Virus record (IMG/VR): IMGVR_UViG_3300042691_028591
Location: 1 to 63,548 of that record
DNA: 63,548 nucleotides
DNA from: a virus
Reading direction: 5' to 3' (one strand)
This document shows, one piece after another, positions 26,752 through 35,210 of this stretch; within the stretch, counting starts at the first letter, position 1, and the number at the start of each line of letters is the position of its first letter. The translations under genes were made by a program, and so were the position numbers. The notes below the pieces were generated by a model, which saw only the letters and a list, made by a program, of their open reading frames with translations, was not told where the DNA came from and made no database searches.

Positions 26752-27381
26752 TTGACTTATAGAGCTATAGGATTACCTAATACTTGTTCTAATTGTCATT
26801 TATCTAATCCCAGAATACCACCAATTTGGGGGCAAGCAGAAATACCTCTTAGTAATATAAGAGGTATTATTATATCTGCTTATAGTGGCAAAGAAGAAGA
26901 GAAAGAAAAGAAAGTATTAGTTGAAGCGCCTGGATATTTGAATGCTGGTGGATTTCTTAGAAGAGTTATTAGAAGTATTACAGATGATATTGATATAGAT
27001 AATAACTTCTTTTTTACAAATGCTCTTAGTTGTAGTGTTAAAAACAATAAGAAGGAAACAAAAACTTGTATAGAGAAGTGTGGTAATTGGACACAGTTTG
27101 AAATATCTAAATGTAATAGTAAAGCTCCAATATTAGTGGCTTCTTCAGAGGCTGTTACTCAATTATTTGGTAGTAAAGCTAGTATAAGTAAGCTAAGAAA
27201 TGAAGTAGGATTGACATATGCTGGCAGACCATGTGTGGTTACTTGGAATCCAATTACTCCTCTTAGATACTTGCCAAAGAATGAAGATGAAACTCCTGTT
27301 TTACCAGTGCCAATATATAGTCATACTTGGTTATTTAAACAGGATATGATAAGATTTTTAACTTTGGCTGGAGTTATATGA
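26752..27381 (+). CDS. uracil-DNA glycosylase (family 4-like)
   Basis: TTG start. Cys-x-x-Cys at residues 12-15 (CSNC) and two later Cys (KTCIEKCGNW) match the four-Cys iron-sulfur type. VLVEAPGYLNAGGFLRRVI parallels the GEAPGxxE...G motif and NNFFFTNALSC the conserved strand. Enzymes of this family remove uracil from DNA, protecting AT-rich phage DNA or removing deaminated bases. Overlaps the clamp-loader gene by 4 nt. Confidence 0.8.
   Translation: MTYRAIGLPNTCSNCHLSNPRIPPIWGQAEIPLSNIRGIIISAYSGKEEEKEKKVLVEAPGYLNAGGFLRRVIRSITDDIDIDNNFFFTNALSCSVKNNKKETKTCIEKCGNWTQFEISKCNSKAPILVASSEAVTQLFGSKASISKLRNEVGLTYAGRPCVVTWNPITPLRYLPKNEDETPVLPVPIYSHTWLFKQDMIRFLTLAGVI
26841..26868. terminator. 10-bp hairpin in UDG coding region
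   Basis: AATACCTCTT (26841-26850) pairs with AAGAGGTATT (26859-26868), loop 8 nt, about 90 nt downstream of the preceding stop. One of the recurrent start-proximal hairpins. Confidence 0.35.
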
Positions 27382-28430
27382 TTAATTGGAATGATTATAA
27401 GGGACAATCTAATGCTGTTTCTTATATGAAGAAATGTGTTAGTAAGAATAGGTTTCCTTCTGCATTGCTTATTACTGGGCCACCAGGGGTGGGTAAAAGT
27501 TTATTAACAGAGTTAAGTATTAGATCTTTATTGTGTTCTAGTAAGGAAGAAAAGCCTTGTGGAGAATGTGTTTATTGTAATACTAATATTAGAGAGTTAG
27601 ATAATGTTAAATGGAGACAGATATCTAACTTAGATGGCATGACAGACTTATTGGGTGAAATAAACCTCTGGGCTAAAGAAGCACCTTTATATTTAAATGA
27701 TATTGGCTTTACCAGAAAGTTTGTTGTGTTAGATGAAATACAGTTGTTAAATAGTACTCACATACAAAGTCTGTTAGGTTATATAGATACAACTCCTGAA
27801 ACAACCACTTGGATTCTTATATCAATGGATCTAAGTAAGCTATCTAATACAATCTTAGATGCTTTATCTAGTAGATGTAAGGAGCTAGAATTAAATAGTC
27901 ATACAACTAAAGACTGTATTGATTATGTGTTGGATAACTGGCCATATAACTACAAAGATGCAAAACTATTAGCTCTATTATCTGATGGTAATATGAGAAA
28001 AATTAGTAGTCTGATAGAGTATTGTGCAGGAGTTGATAGTACTAGAAGTATTAGCAACATCCTTATTGGTGGAGCTACAGATAGACAATCTTTTTGGCAC
28101 GCTTTATATAATAAAAACTATAAAGCCGCAATTAATATTTGTGAATTGTGGTTGAGAAATACAAATCCAACAGTGCTGCTTAAGATATTAATAGATGATA
28201 TAATAGAACAAATTACTAATAATCCTTCAGTAGATTTAATACATGATTTAGATCTATTAATTAAATATAATTCAAACAATATTAAAGTCTCTTTACCAAA
28301 CTATATAAGTTTGTTAAGAGGTTTCAAACAACAAGAAAATAGAGAAGTTATCCAAAAGATAAGAACTTTAGATAGCTTTTATAGTTTTAAATCGTTGGAG
28401 GATTATTATATTGAGCATTGTATATATTAA
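27378..28430 (+). CDS. clamp loader AAA+ subunit (DnaX/delta-prime-like)
   Basis: Walker A GPPGVGKS at residues 34-41, then a Cys cluster CSSKEEKPCGECVYC typical of the DnaX zinc finger, Walker B FVVLDEIQLLN and sensor 1 SMDLSKLSNTI followed by SSRC. Length 350 aa, lacking the tau extension. It loads the clamp at 25019-26146 onto DNA for the family A polymerase. Overlaps the next gene by 20 nt. Confidence 0.9.
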   Translation: MINWNDYKGQSNAVSYMKKCVSKNRFPSALLITGPPGVGKSLLTELSIRSLLCSSKEEKPCGECVYCNTNIRELDNVKWRQISNLDGMTDLLGEINLWAKEAPLYLNDIGFTRKFVVLDEIQLLNSTHIQSLLGYIDTTPETTTWILISMDLSKLSNTILDALSSRCKELELNSHTTKDCIDYVLDNWPYNYKDAKLLALLSDGNMRKISSLIEYCAGVDSTRSISNILIGGATDRQSFWHALYNKNYKAAINICELWLRNTNPTVLLKILIDDIIEQITNNPSVDLIHDLDLLIKYNSNNIKVSLPNYISLLRGFKQQENREVIQKIRTLDSFYSFKSLEDYYIEHCIY

Positions 28431-29103
28431 ATCCTCTGAGGATTTATACTTTTGCTATAAGTATAATCCTATTATAATTACTACTACTGTTGAAGCTAAT
28501 TATATTGATAATATAAATAGAAGCAGCCCTTCTTATAATGATGAAGGGCTTATAAATTATAGTTGCTATTTAATAAGAAAGTATAAAGGAAAGCTTGTAC
28601 AACATAAATCAAATAATCTAATATTTGTTGTTGATGATAAGCTATCTAAAAGTAGGTTGGGCTTTAGTGACTTTAATTATTTATTGCAAGATAAGTTAGA
28701 ACTATTTGATTTGGCAGGGTTTAACTTTTTTACTGATCTATGTAAAAAATGGTCTAACCCTAAAAAATGGGTAGAAGAATTAGAATATTTGGAGTCTTTA
28801 AATGAAGTAATAACTGTTAAGACTTTAAATATTTTATATGTTAATAGTAGAGTAGATGTGTGGAAATATCTCAATTCTATTGGTAGAGATGGTAATAATT
28901 ATAGCCTTATTTTAAGTTTGGAATCTAATACTTTGTGGTATTTATTTATGATAAAAGGTGTACTAAGCACCGTTAGAAATATAGATCCACAGGTTTTATC
29001 TTATTTTGAGTTGTTAAAACTAAGAGTGTTAGATAATAATTTGAGTCTTAAGTTTGCATTAATTTACTTAGAAATATATGCACAAACAAGAGAACAATTT
29101 TAA
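28411..29103 (+). CDS. hypothetical protein, possible clamp-loader partner
   Basis: TTG start inside the clamp-loader 3' end. 230 aa, no motif recognised; the C-terminal 80 residues are helical and Leu-rich. Position directly after the AAA+ subunit makes a delta-like clamp-loader partner conceivable, but nothing in the sequence proves it. A hairpin 28525-28550 (8 bp) lies within. Confidence 0.55.
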   Translation: MSIVYIKSSEDLYFCYKYNPIIITTTVEANYIDNINRSSPSYNDEGLINYSCYLIRKYKGKLVQHKSNNLIFVVDDKLSKSRLGFSDFNYLLQDKLELFDLAGFNFFTDLCKKWSNPKKWVEELEYLESLNEVITVKTLNILYVNSRVDVWKYLNSIGRDGNNYSLILSLESNTLWYLFMIKGVLSTVRNIDPQVLSYFELLKLRVLDNNLSLKFALIYLEIYAQTREQF

Positions 29104-29105
29104 TA

Positions 29106-30257
29106 ATGGCTGAAACTATTGCACAAGTAGATGAATTTATGAGACTAGCTGCTGAGCTAGGTATTGAAGATACATCTAGTAAGACTAATATTAGTACTGG
29201 AAAGAAGGATTTTGGTGGAATTACACCTTATAATATAGTTCCTAAAGATTTCTATAAGGTTACAAAGCAAAAAGTATTTACCTTTGAATATCCCTATGTT
29301 AAGGCTTCTACACCTGAACAAGAAGCTAGTGGTAAGAATTTACTAACAGCCTTCTATGATAAAGAGTTAGATAGAGAAATTGTGCCAACTTCTATCAAAG
29401 GTTATGCTGTAGAGTTTAATGATAGACATAGTTTGAGTGAGTTTAGTGATGGAAAATATACTAACTATTGTTCTGTTATTGGACAAAAGGTAGGAGATAT
29501 GGTTACCAATGAACCAATCATTGTTCCAGTTAAATGGATGTATAGCAAGGGAAGTACTACTGGACATAGAATTCCTAGTGATTCATTTGCTAATCAAAAT
29601 GCAGTTGGTTCTAATGGCATGTTATGTGTTGATTGTATTAAACAAGGATGCAATCAAAACTTGGCAAAAGATGGTAAGCCAAACTGGTGTAAAGAAAAGG
29701 GTGTAGTAGTTATGTATATAACACACCTTGGAGTATTTAATAAGAAGTCTCAGTCAGTTGTTTATACTGCAGTCTCTGATATTTTCTTTGCAAGTAGTTG
29801 GGATTTAGCTGCAAAGAATCAAACAGCTATTAGAATGAACTTTATTCCTACTTATATTGATTTGAGTGGTTCTCATATTCAAGGCTCCTTTGCTGATCCT
29901 GCTACAAATCAAGAAGCAATTGATGGCTTTGGTGGCTTCTTTGAAAAGGTAAAGAAAGCATCTGCTGCTTCTAACTTCTTTAACTTGATTCAATGGAAAT
30001 TAGAAGTTAATGTATTTAATAAGCCTGGTCAAAGCTATTCAACTCTGTCTTTTAATTCAGATGGTGGATATGATACTGCTGAATTAGGTCTTATTGTACA
30101 ACACTGGAAAGCTAATAAGCCTGAGTTTGTATTACAAGAAGTACCATTTAATAAGTTTACTACAGAGTTAAGAGGAAACTATGCACCTCCTTCTGAAGAA
30201 GAAGTTAAAGAACAAAAAGAACAAACAGAAGCTAAGTTAGACATAAGTAATTTTTAA
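29106..30257 (+). CDS. putative single-stranded DNA-binding protein
   Basis: 383 aa. Central four-Cys cluster CVDCIKQGCNQNL ... WC (residues about 177-196), a beta-rich core with aromatic residues, and an acidic, Glu/Gln-rich C-terminal tail ending KLDISNF. A zinc-containing core plus acidic tail with a terminal aromatic residue is the layout of phage SSBs such as T4 gp32. It lies between clamp loader and helicase. Family identity not certain; it could be another structural zinc protein. Confidence 0.5.
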   Translation: MAETIAQVDEFMRLAAELGIEDTSSKTNISTGKKDFGGITPYNIVPKDFYKVTKQKVFTFEYPYVKASTPEQEASGKNLLTAFYDKELDREIVPTSIKGYAVEFNDRHSLSEFSDGKYTNYCSVIGQKVGDMVTNEPIIVPVKWMYSKGSTTGHRIPSDSFANQNAVGSNGMLCVDCIKQGCNQNLAKDGKPNWCKEKGVVVMYITHLGVFNKKSQSVVYTAVSDIFFASSWDLAAKNQTAIRMNFIPTYIDLSGSHIQGSFADPATNQEAIDGFGGFFEKVKKASAASNFFNLIQWKLEVNVFNKPGQSYSTLSFNSDGGYDTAELGLIVQHWKANKPEFVLQEVPFNKFTTELRGNYAPPSEEEVKEQKEQTEAKLDISNF

Positions 30258-31447
30258 TGAATAATAAAGTATTAGATTTATCTAATACTTCTTTTAAGGG
30301 GGAGCTATTAAACTCCCCCTTACCTTTTATAAAAGGTTGGACTTCTAACTTATATTTACATCAAATGGAGTCTATAGTAGAAGTATTAACTAAGGGTAGT
30401 GGTGTTTTAAAACTAACAACTGGTACAGGCAAAACTAGAATAATTGCAGAACTGTGTAGAAAAACACAAGTAAAACATATATTAGTTGTTGTTAGTAAGA
30501 TAGACTTATTAGTTCAAATAAATGATGTCTTGGTTGACTATCTAAAAGATACAAACTTAACTATAACAACTATTGGTGATGGTAATAAATATCCTATATG
30601 GGCTAATATTACTGTGGGTTTAGTTGGTACTTTAACTAAGATTAATAATTTAGATTTAATTGATTATGTCATATATGATGAGTGTCATAAATATATAAAT
30701 CAGTCTGGCATTGATTTATATAATATGTTAGTTAATGTTAAATGTATTACAGCTTTATCAGCTACTCCATATACAGAAGATGTAGAAACTAATAACTTAA
30801 TTACTAAGTTATATGGTCCTTTATTATATGAACTAACGGAGAAACAAGCTATTGCATTAGGTTGTATATCTACTCCAAAAATTAATATATATAAGGCTCC
30901 AATTGGTTATTGTAGTCGTAAGTTTATTAACTGTACCTTTAGTAATTTTGCTTATAATAAACAAATAGATAGTCTAATTATAAATAATAAGGGCAGAAAT
31001 GATCTTATTGTTGAACTAGTTCAACTTGATAAGTCTACTGTTATTATTGTTAATAAGGTTAATACTGAAAAGAATAATCATGCGGTAATATTAAAAGATT
31101 TAATAGAAAAAGCTTATCCACATAAACTTGTATACATTGTTAAAGGTGGAGATACAAAAGGACTTAGTAGTATAAGCAACCCTAATTGTATATTAATTGC
31201 AGGCCCTAATATAATAACTGAAGGAACAGACATGCCTTCATTAGAAGTAGTTGTATTAGCTGCAGCTAACTCTTCTCCAACATTGTTATTACAAAGAGTT
31301 GGTAGAGTTTTAAGAAAGAGTTTTACTAAAACATATGGGGAAGTTATAGACTTTATAGATCCTATTGGCTGGCCTGCAAGCCAAAGTAAAAAGAGAATAG
31401 ATACATATACTGAAGTATATGGTAAAGAAAATATAGTATTTCATTAG
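30257..31447 (+). CDS. SF2 DNA helicase (UvsW-like)
   Basis: Walker A LTTGTGKTRI near residue 55, DECH box (VIYDECHKY), motif III ALSATPY and motif VI LLQRVGRVLR. 396 aa is compact for the family. SF2 enzymes of this type unwind branched DNA or R-loops in phage recombination. Start overlaps the stop of the SSB-like gene. Ends at TAG. Confidence 0.88.
   Translation: MNNKVLDLSNTSFKGELLNSPLPFIKGWTSNLYLHQMESIVEVLTKGSGVLKLTTGTGKTRIIAELCRKTQVKHILVVVSKIDLLVQINDVLVDYLKDTNLTITTIGDGNKYPIWANITVGLVGTLTKINNLDLIDYVIYDECHKYINQSGIDLYNMLVNVKCITALSATPYTEDVETNNLITKLYGPLLYELTEKQAIALGCISTPKINIYKAPIGYCSRKFINCTFSNFAYNKQIDSLIINNKGRNDLIVELVQLDKSTVIIVNKVNTEKNNHAVILKDLIEKAYPHKLVYIVKGGDTKGLSSISNPNCILIAGPNIITEGTDMPSLEVVVLAAANSSPTLLLQRVGRVLRKSFTKTYGEVIDFIDPIGWPASQSKKRIDTYTEVYGKENIVFH
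30296..30321. terminator. GC-rich 9-bp hairpin in helicase 5' coding region
   Basis: AAGGGGGAG (30296-30304) pairs with CTCCCCCTT (30313-30321). The strongest GC stem in this AT-rich region, 40 nt after the helicase start. Confidence 0.45.
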
Positions 31448-31512
31448 AAGATTTATTATAAAAATATTAAGTGGTTATTAAGGATGTTAAATATTTAAAT
31501 ATAAAAGTACTA

Positions 31513-32697
31513 ATGAATACTACAATAAAGGTTGTAACTGGTCCTAGTGGCAGTGGTAAAAGTTTTAAGCTTAAGCAAGAGATGAGTATTAATAATCTTA
31601 GATTGACAGCTAGTACTGGAATTGCTAGTGTAAATTTAAGTGAAAGTGCTTGTACTATTCATTCTTTGTTAGGTGCCATTGATTCAACAAATCTACTTAA
31701 GTCTTTTGTTTCAGGTAAGCTAACAAAAAGATTAAACAACTTATTTGAAGATTATAATGGTATTGCAATTGATGAGTTTGGCATGTTACCTAGGGACTAT
31801 ATTGATACTTTGATTAAAGTATTAGATATGTATGGAGGTACAACACATAGAAGTCTAGAGTTATACTTGACTGGAGATATTGCTCAACTACCACCTGTTA
31901 AAGGAGAGCCATACTTTAAAAGTATGTATAAAGATAGATTCAATACTGAAGTACTAACAGTTATACATAGACAAACAAATAAAGATTTTCAAGACGCTTT
32001 AAATGATCTAAGACTCGGAAAGACACAGAAGATAAAACAAATGTTATTAGATAATAATTGTTTTGTTAAAGACATTGAATCAGATTTTTTAGGCATAACT
32101 TTATTTAGTACTAAAGCTAAAGTTGAAGCCTATAACTTAGCTAGACTAAAGGCGATTGATAACTATCAAGAGTATACTTATAAAGGATATAAGTTAGGTA
32201 AGGTTGATAATAGTTGGAATTCTTTTCTAGATCCTGTTGTGTTAAAGGTTGGAGTATTAGTTAGATGTATTACAAATACTGTAACTGATGGGGGCCTTAT
32301 AGCTAATGGAGATATGGGGGTTGTTGAAGAGTTATTTAAGGATAGTGTTCTTGTTAATTTACTTAGAACTGGCAAATCTATATTAGTTAAATATGTAAAG
32401 AAGAAGGTGTTAAATCCTGATACTATGTTAGAAGAAGGTAGTATTAACTATATCCCTCTAAGACTAAGTTTTGCTTGTACCATTCATAGTACACAAGGAA
32501 TAACTACAGATGCTTTACAAATTAGTATGGGCCAACAAGATACCTTTATGGGTAGAACAAGTGGCATGGCATATGTAGGGCTTTCTAGAAATACTAATAT
32601 AGAAAATATTAGAGTTATTGGTAATCCAGATTATTTTGAGAGCTGCTGTTTCATTGATCCAGAATACTTAAGGTTTATAAGTGGGAAATCTAATTAA
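31513..32697 (+). CDS. SF1 DNA helicase (Dda/RecD-like)
   Basis: ATG at 31513 places Walker A GPSGSGKS at residues 9-17; a GTG at 31471 would add 14 residues and is less likely. Further motifs: IAIDEFGMLP (II), LTGDIAQLPPVKG (III), CTIHSTQGIT (V) and YVGLSRNTN (VI). Length about 394 aa, like T4 Dda. A 5'-3' helicase likely acting at forks or in recombination. Its last 17 nt overlap the primase gene. Confidence 0.88.
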   Translation: MNTTIKVVTGPSGSGKSFKLKQEMSINNLRLTASTGIASVNLSESACTIHSLLGAIDSTNLLKSFVSGKLTKRLNNLFEDYNGIAIDEFGMLPRDYIDTLIKVLDMYGGTTHRSLELYLTGDIAQLPPVKGEPYFKSMYKDRFNTEVLTVIHRQTNKDFQDALNDLRLGKTQKIKQMLLDNNCFVKDIESDFLGITLFSTKAKVEAYNLARLKAIDNYQEYTYKGYKLGKVDNSWNSFLDPVVLKVGVLVRCITNTVTDGGLIANGDMGVVEELFKDSVLVNLLRTGKSILVKYVKKKVLNPDTMLEEGSINYIPLRLSFACTIHSTQGITTDALQISMGQQDTFMGRTSGMAYVGLSRNTNIENIRVIGNPDYFESCCFIDPEYLRFISGKSN

Positions 32698-33850
32698 TGA
32701 TATTAAAAATAAGGTAAAAATAAGTGATCTATTATCAACAGGATATAGTAAAAGAATAGACTGTCCTTGCTGTAAAAGGATTAAATCTGCCTCTGTAATA
32801 AATAATGAGTTTGTATACTGTTATAGTGCTTCTTGTAACTTTAAAGCAGATGTAATTGCTCTAAATGCTCTTCTAACTTTTGGTGATAAAGATAGACTTA
32901 AAGACTCTATAAAAGATTTAACAACTAAGTTTAATATAGCAAGAAGAAACTCTTTATCAGAAGAAGATAAGCAAAAGAATTTATTTTATACAAGCATAAA
33001 CAGTATTTATATTAATGATCTAAAAGGGCCCTCTTTAAACTATTTAGTTAATAGAGGTCTTACAAAAGATGTAATAGATATAATAGGTATTGGTTATGCT
33101 ACTGGCACTTCTCTTAGAGGTGAATTTAATAGATCAGATTTAATTAAATATGGTTTATTCAAAAACAATAAAGAGTTTTTTATTGATAGGATAATCTTCC
33201 CTTTAATGTCAAATAAGATTGAATCTTTTGTTGGTAGATATGTTGGACCAGAAAATGATTTTATACCTAGATATAAGAACCTTCAAACTAGTATAAGTAC
33301 ATTAATATTAGAACAATTTATAGATCTATATAATAGTAATAGTATTTACATTGCTGAAGGTTTTATGGATACTATTTCTTTATATCAATTAGGTATGCAG
33401 TCTGTAGGAATATTAGGTGTTCAAGGTTTATTAAATCATATTAGTAAACTTAAAAAATTTAATAATATATGCTTTTGTTTTGATAGTGATAAAGATGAAA
33501 GAGGTAACTATAAATCTTATAATTGTTTAATTCCTCAAATAATAAATCTGATTATACTAAATCCTAAAAATAACTATTATGTATTTTTACCTGATGGAGC
33601 AAAGGATATTAATGAGTTATTATGTAAGGGGCTTTTAACAAAAGAGCTAGTTGAATCTAAAAAGATTAGATTTAATGACTTTCTTGTTCAGTTGTATATT
33701 GATGATTTATCTAAGCATGTTGAACTTATTAAATTAATAGAAGTAACTAATGACGAGGCTAATAGAGAAGTAATGTATAATAGTGTAGGAAAAACTAACT
33801 ATCAATATGCTACTAAAATATTAGACTTTTATGACTCCAAACATTATTAA
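32681..33850 (+). CDS. DnaG-type primase
   Basis: GTG start. N-terminal zinc-binding domain: CPCC at residues 28-31 and C-x4-C (CYSASC) some 15 residues on. The Toprim domain follows near residue 225: IYIAEGFMDTISLYQLG, then CFCFDSDKDERG with the acidic DxD pair. 389 aa lacks the usual helicase-interaction C-terminal domain. It makes RNA primers for PolA. No replicative DnaB-type helicase is seen in the window. Confidence 0.9.
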   Translation: MGNLINDIKNKVKISDLLSTGYSKRIDCPCCKRIKSASVINNEFVYCYSASCNFKADVIALNALLTFGDKDRLKDSIKDLTTKFNIARRNSLSEEDKQKNLFYTSINSIYINDLKGPSLNYLVNRGLTKDVIDIIGIGYATGTSLRGEFNRSDLIKYGLFKNNKEFFIDRIIFPLMSNKIESFVGRYVGPENDFIPRYKNLQTSISTLILEQFIDLYNSNSIYIAEGFMDTISLYQLGMQSVGILGVQGLLNHISKLKKFNNICFCFDSDKDERGNYKSYNCLIPQIINLIILNPKNNYYVFLPDGAKDINELLCKGLLTKELVESKKIRFNDFLVQLYIDDLSKHVELIKLIEVTNDEANREVMYNSVGKTNYQYATKILDFYDSKHY

Positions 33851-34514
33851 TTGTATATCAGTTCAGTGTGGATCTGCTGATGATTTATATATACCTTTTG
33901 TATTAATTGCAGTGTCTATTAAAGAAGATGAACATGTAATAAACTTAATTAATAATCTATTAAGACCAAGATTACAAAAGATGTGCGTCTATGAACATAG
34001 AGTATTACATAGGTTATATCCTCACTACTTAATTATAATAAATGAGATTATAAGTAGAAATTTATTAACTCACTCTTGTGTTGATCTAGTATTTGATGAT
34101 GAAGTTTCTTTTTACAGTAATATGTGGGAAGTTACTTTTAAAAGGTTTAATAGATTAAAAAAGACTTTAAATAAAGAAGGTTTAAACTATTATTATTTTA
34201 GTGTTAAGAATGAACATATAGTTAAAGATAGTTATAGCTTTACTCAAATAATAAATGGAGATACACATCCTTATATGTTATTTACATATTTCTGGTCTTT
34301 ATTACTTAGACTAGAAAAGATAAGATTAGATTGTGTTTTATTAGGTGTTCCTAGATTTACCATAAATGAAGTATCAAAGCTTGGCTTATTTCCCAAATGT
34401 ATAATGAAAGAAAGAACTAAAGTTGTTCTGATTAATGCTTCTATAAAGAATAGATTAAAACAATGTCCCTTGTGGATGGCTAATAATTATTTAAGGAATA
34501 GTAGAAATAAATGA
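33831..34514 (+). CDS. hypothetical protein, 227 aa
   Basis: Overlaps the primase by 20 nt. Basic and aromatic, no motif recognised. Stop overlaps the next start (atGATGaac type junction). Probably co-expressed with primase. Confidence 0.6.
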   Translation: MTPNIINCISVQCGSADDLYIPFVLIAVSIKEDEHVINLINNLLRPRLQKMCVYEHRVLHRLYPHYLIIINEIISRNLLTHSCVDLVFDDEVSFYSNMWEVTFKRFNRLKKTLNKEGLNYYYFSVKNEHIVKDSYSFTQIINGDTHPYMLFTYFWSLLLRLEKIRLDCVLLGVPRFTINEVSKLGLFPKCIMKERTKVVLINASIKNRLKQCPLWMANNYLRNSRNK

Positions 34515-34894
34515 ACCCAAAAGTTAATAAGCTACTAAGTTTTTTAACACTGCAGCCTAGAACCAATGCATTAAATTGTTTTATTGGTTATGTAAATTTA
34601 TTAAATTTTGTAGACGAAGAGATAACATGGGATTATGTTATTGATCATATAATCAAAATTGATAAAGCAGTTCTTGATATATTTGAAAAGGATATAAATA
34701 AGGATCTTCTAAAGCAATATGGTGTTATATTTAATGATTGTTATAATTTTATTAATGAAGAAGAACCTATAAGCTTTATAAAAGAAGCGGCATTTAATAA
34801 TGTTAGGGTTGCTAATATACAAGATTACATAGCATATTTAGTAGCTCGGAGACTGTTATTAAATGAGTATGAAAAAGATAAAGCAGTTGGTTGA
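34511..34894 (+). CDS. hypothetical protein, 127 aa
   Basis: Helical and acidic; no family recognised. Overlaps both neighbours (4 nt and 32 nt), so translation is likely coupled. Ends TGA. Confidence 0.58.
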   Translation: MNPKVNKLLSFLTLQPRTNALNCFIGYVNLLNFVDEEITWDYVIDHIIKIDKAVLDIFEKDINKDLLKQYGVIFNDCYNFINEEEPISFIKEAAFNNVRVANIQDYIAYLVARRLLLNEYEKDKAVG

Positions 34895-35210
34895 CAAAGA
34901 TAAACTAATAAAAGAAAATTGTTTAGTTAATCAGGCTGAGTTTGGAGGTGTTCCTAAAGATGTAGAACACGCTCAAAGAAGAAGTGATTTGAGAGCAATC
35001 CCAATTGAATATATTTGGATTGCTATTGTATATGGCACTAAAAAGAGGGCTATAAAGGCCCTCTCTTTTACTATTTATGATAAGGATTTAATAAATACTA
35101 AATATATTAAATATATAAGTACATTGAGAGGAGTGTGTGTAATTATTGATTATGATAATTATATTATTACTACTTATTGGTTATTTAAAGCTAAAAGAAG
35201 ATTTAATTAA
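34863..35210 (+). CDS. hypothetical protein, 115 aa
   Basis: Basic N-terminus (MKKIKQLVDKDK) and a beta-rich second half. Contains a terminator-like hairpin AGAGGGC ... GCCCTCT (35044-35064) inside the frame. Ends tail-to-tail with the minus-strand virion gene, the two stop codons overlapping. Confidence 0.58.
   Translation: MSMKKIKQLVDKDKLIKENCLVNQAEFGGVPKDVEHAQRRSDLRAIPIEYIWIAIVYGTKKRAIKALSFTIYDKDLINTKYIKYISTLRGVCVIIDYDNYIITTYWLFKAKRRFN
35044..35064. terminator. GC-rich intragenic hairpin
   Basis: AGAGGGC (35044-35050), loop of 7, GCCCTCT (35058-35064), then CTTTTA. Looks like an intrinsic terminator although it is in coding sequence, about 150 nt before the end of the plus-strand replication block. 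Confidence 0.45.
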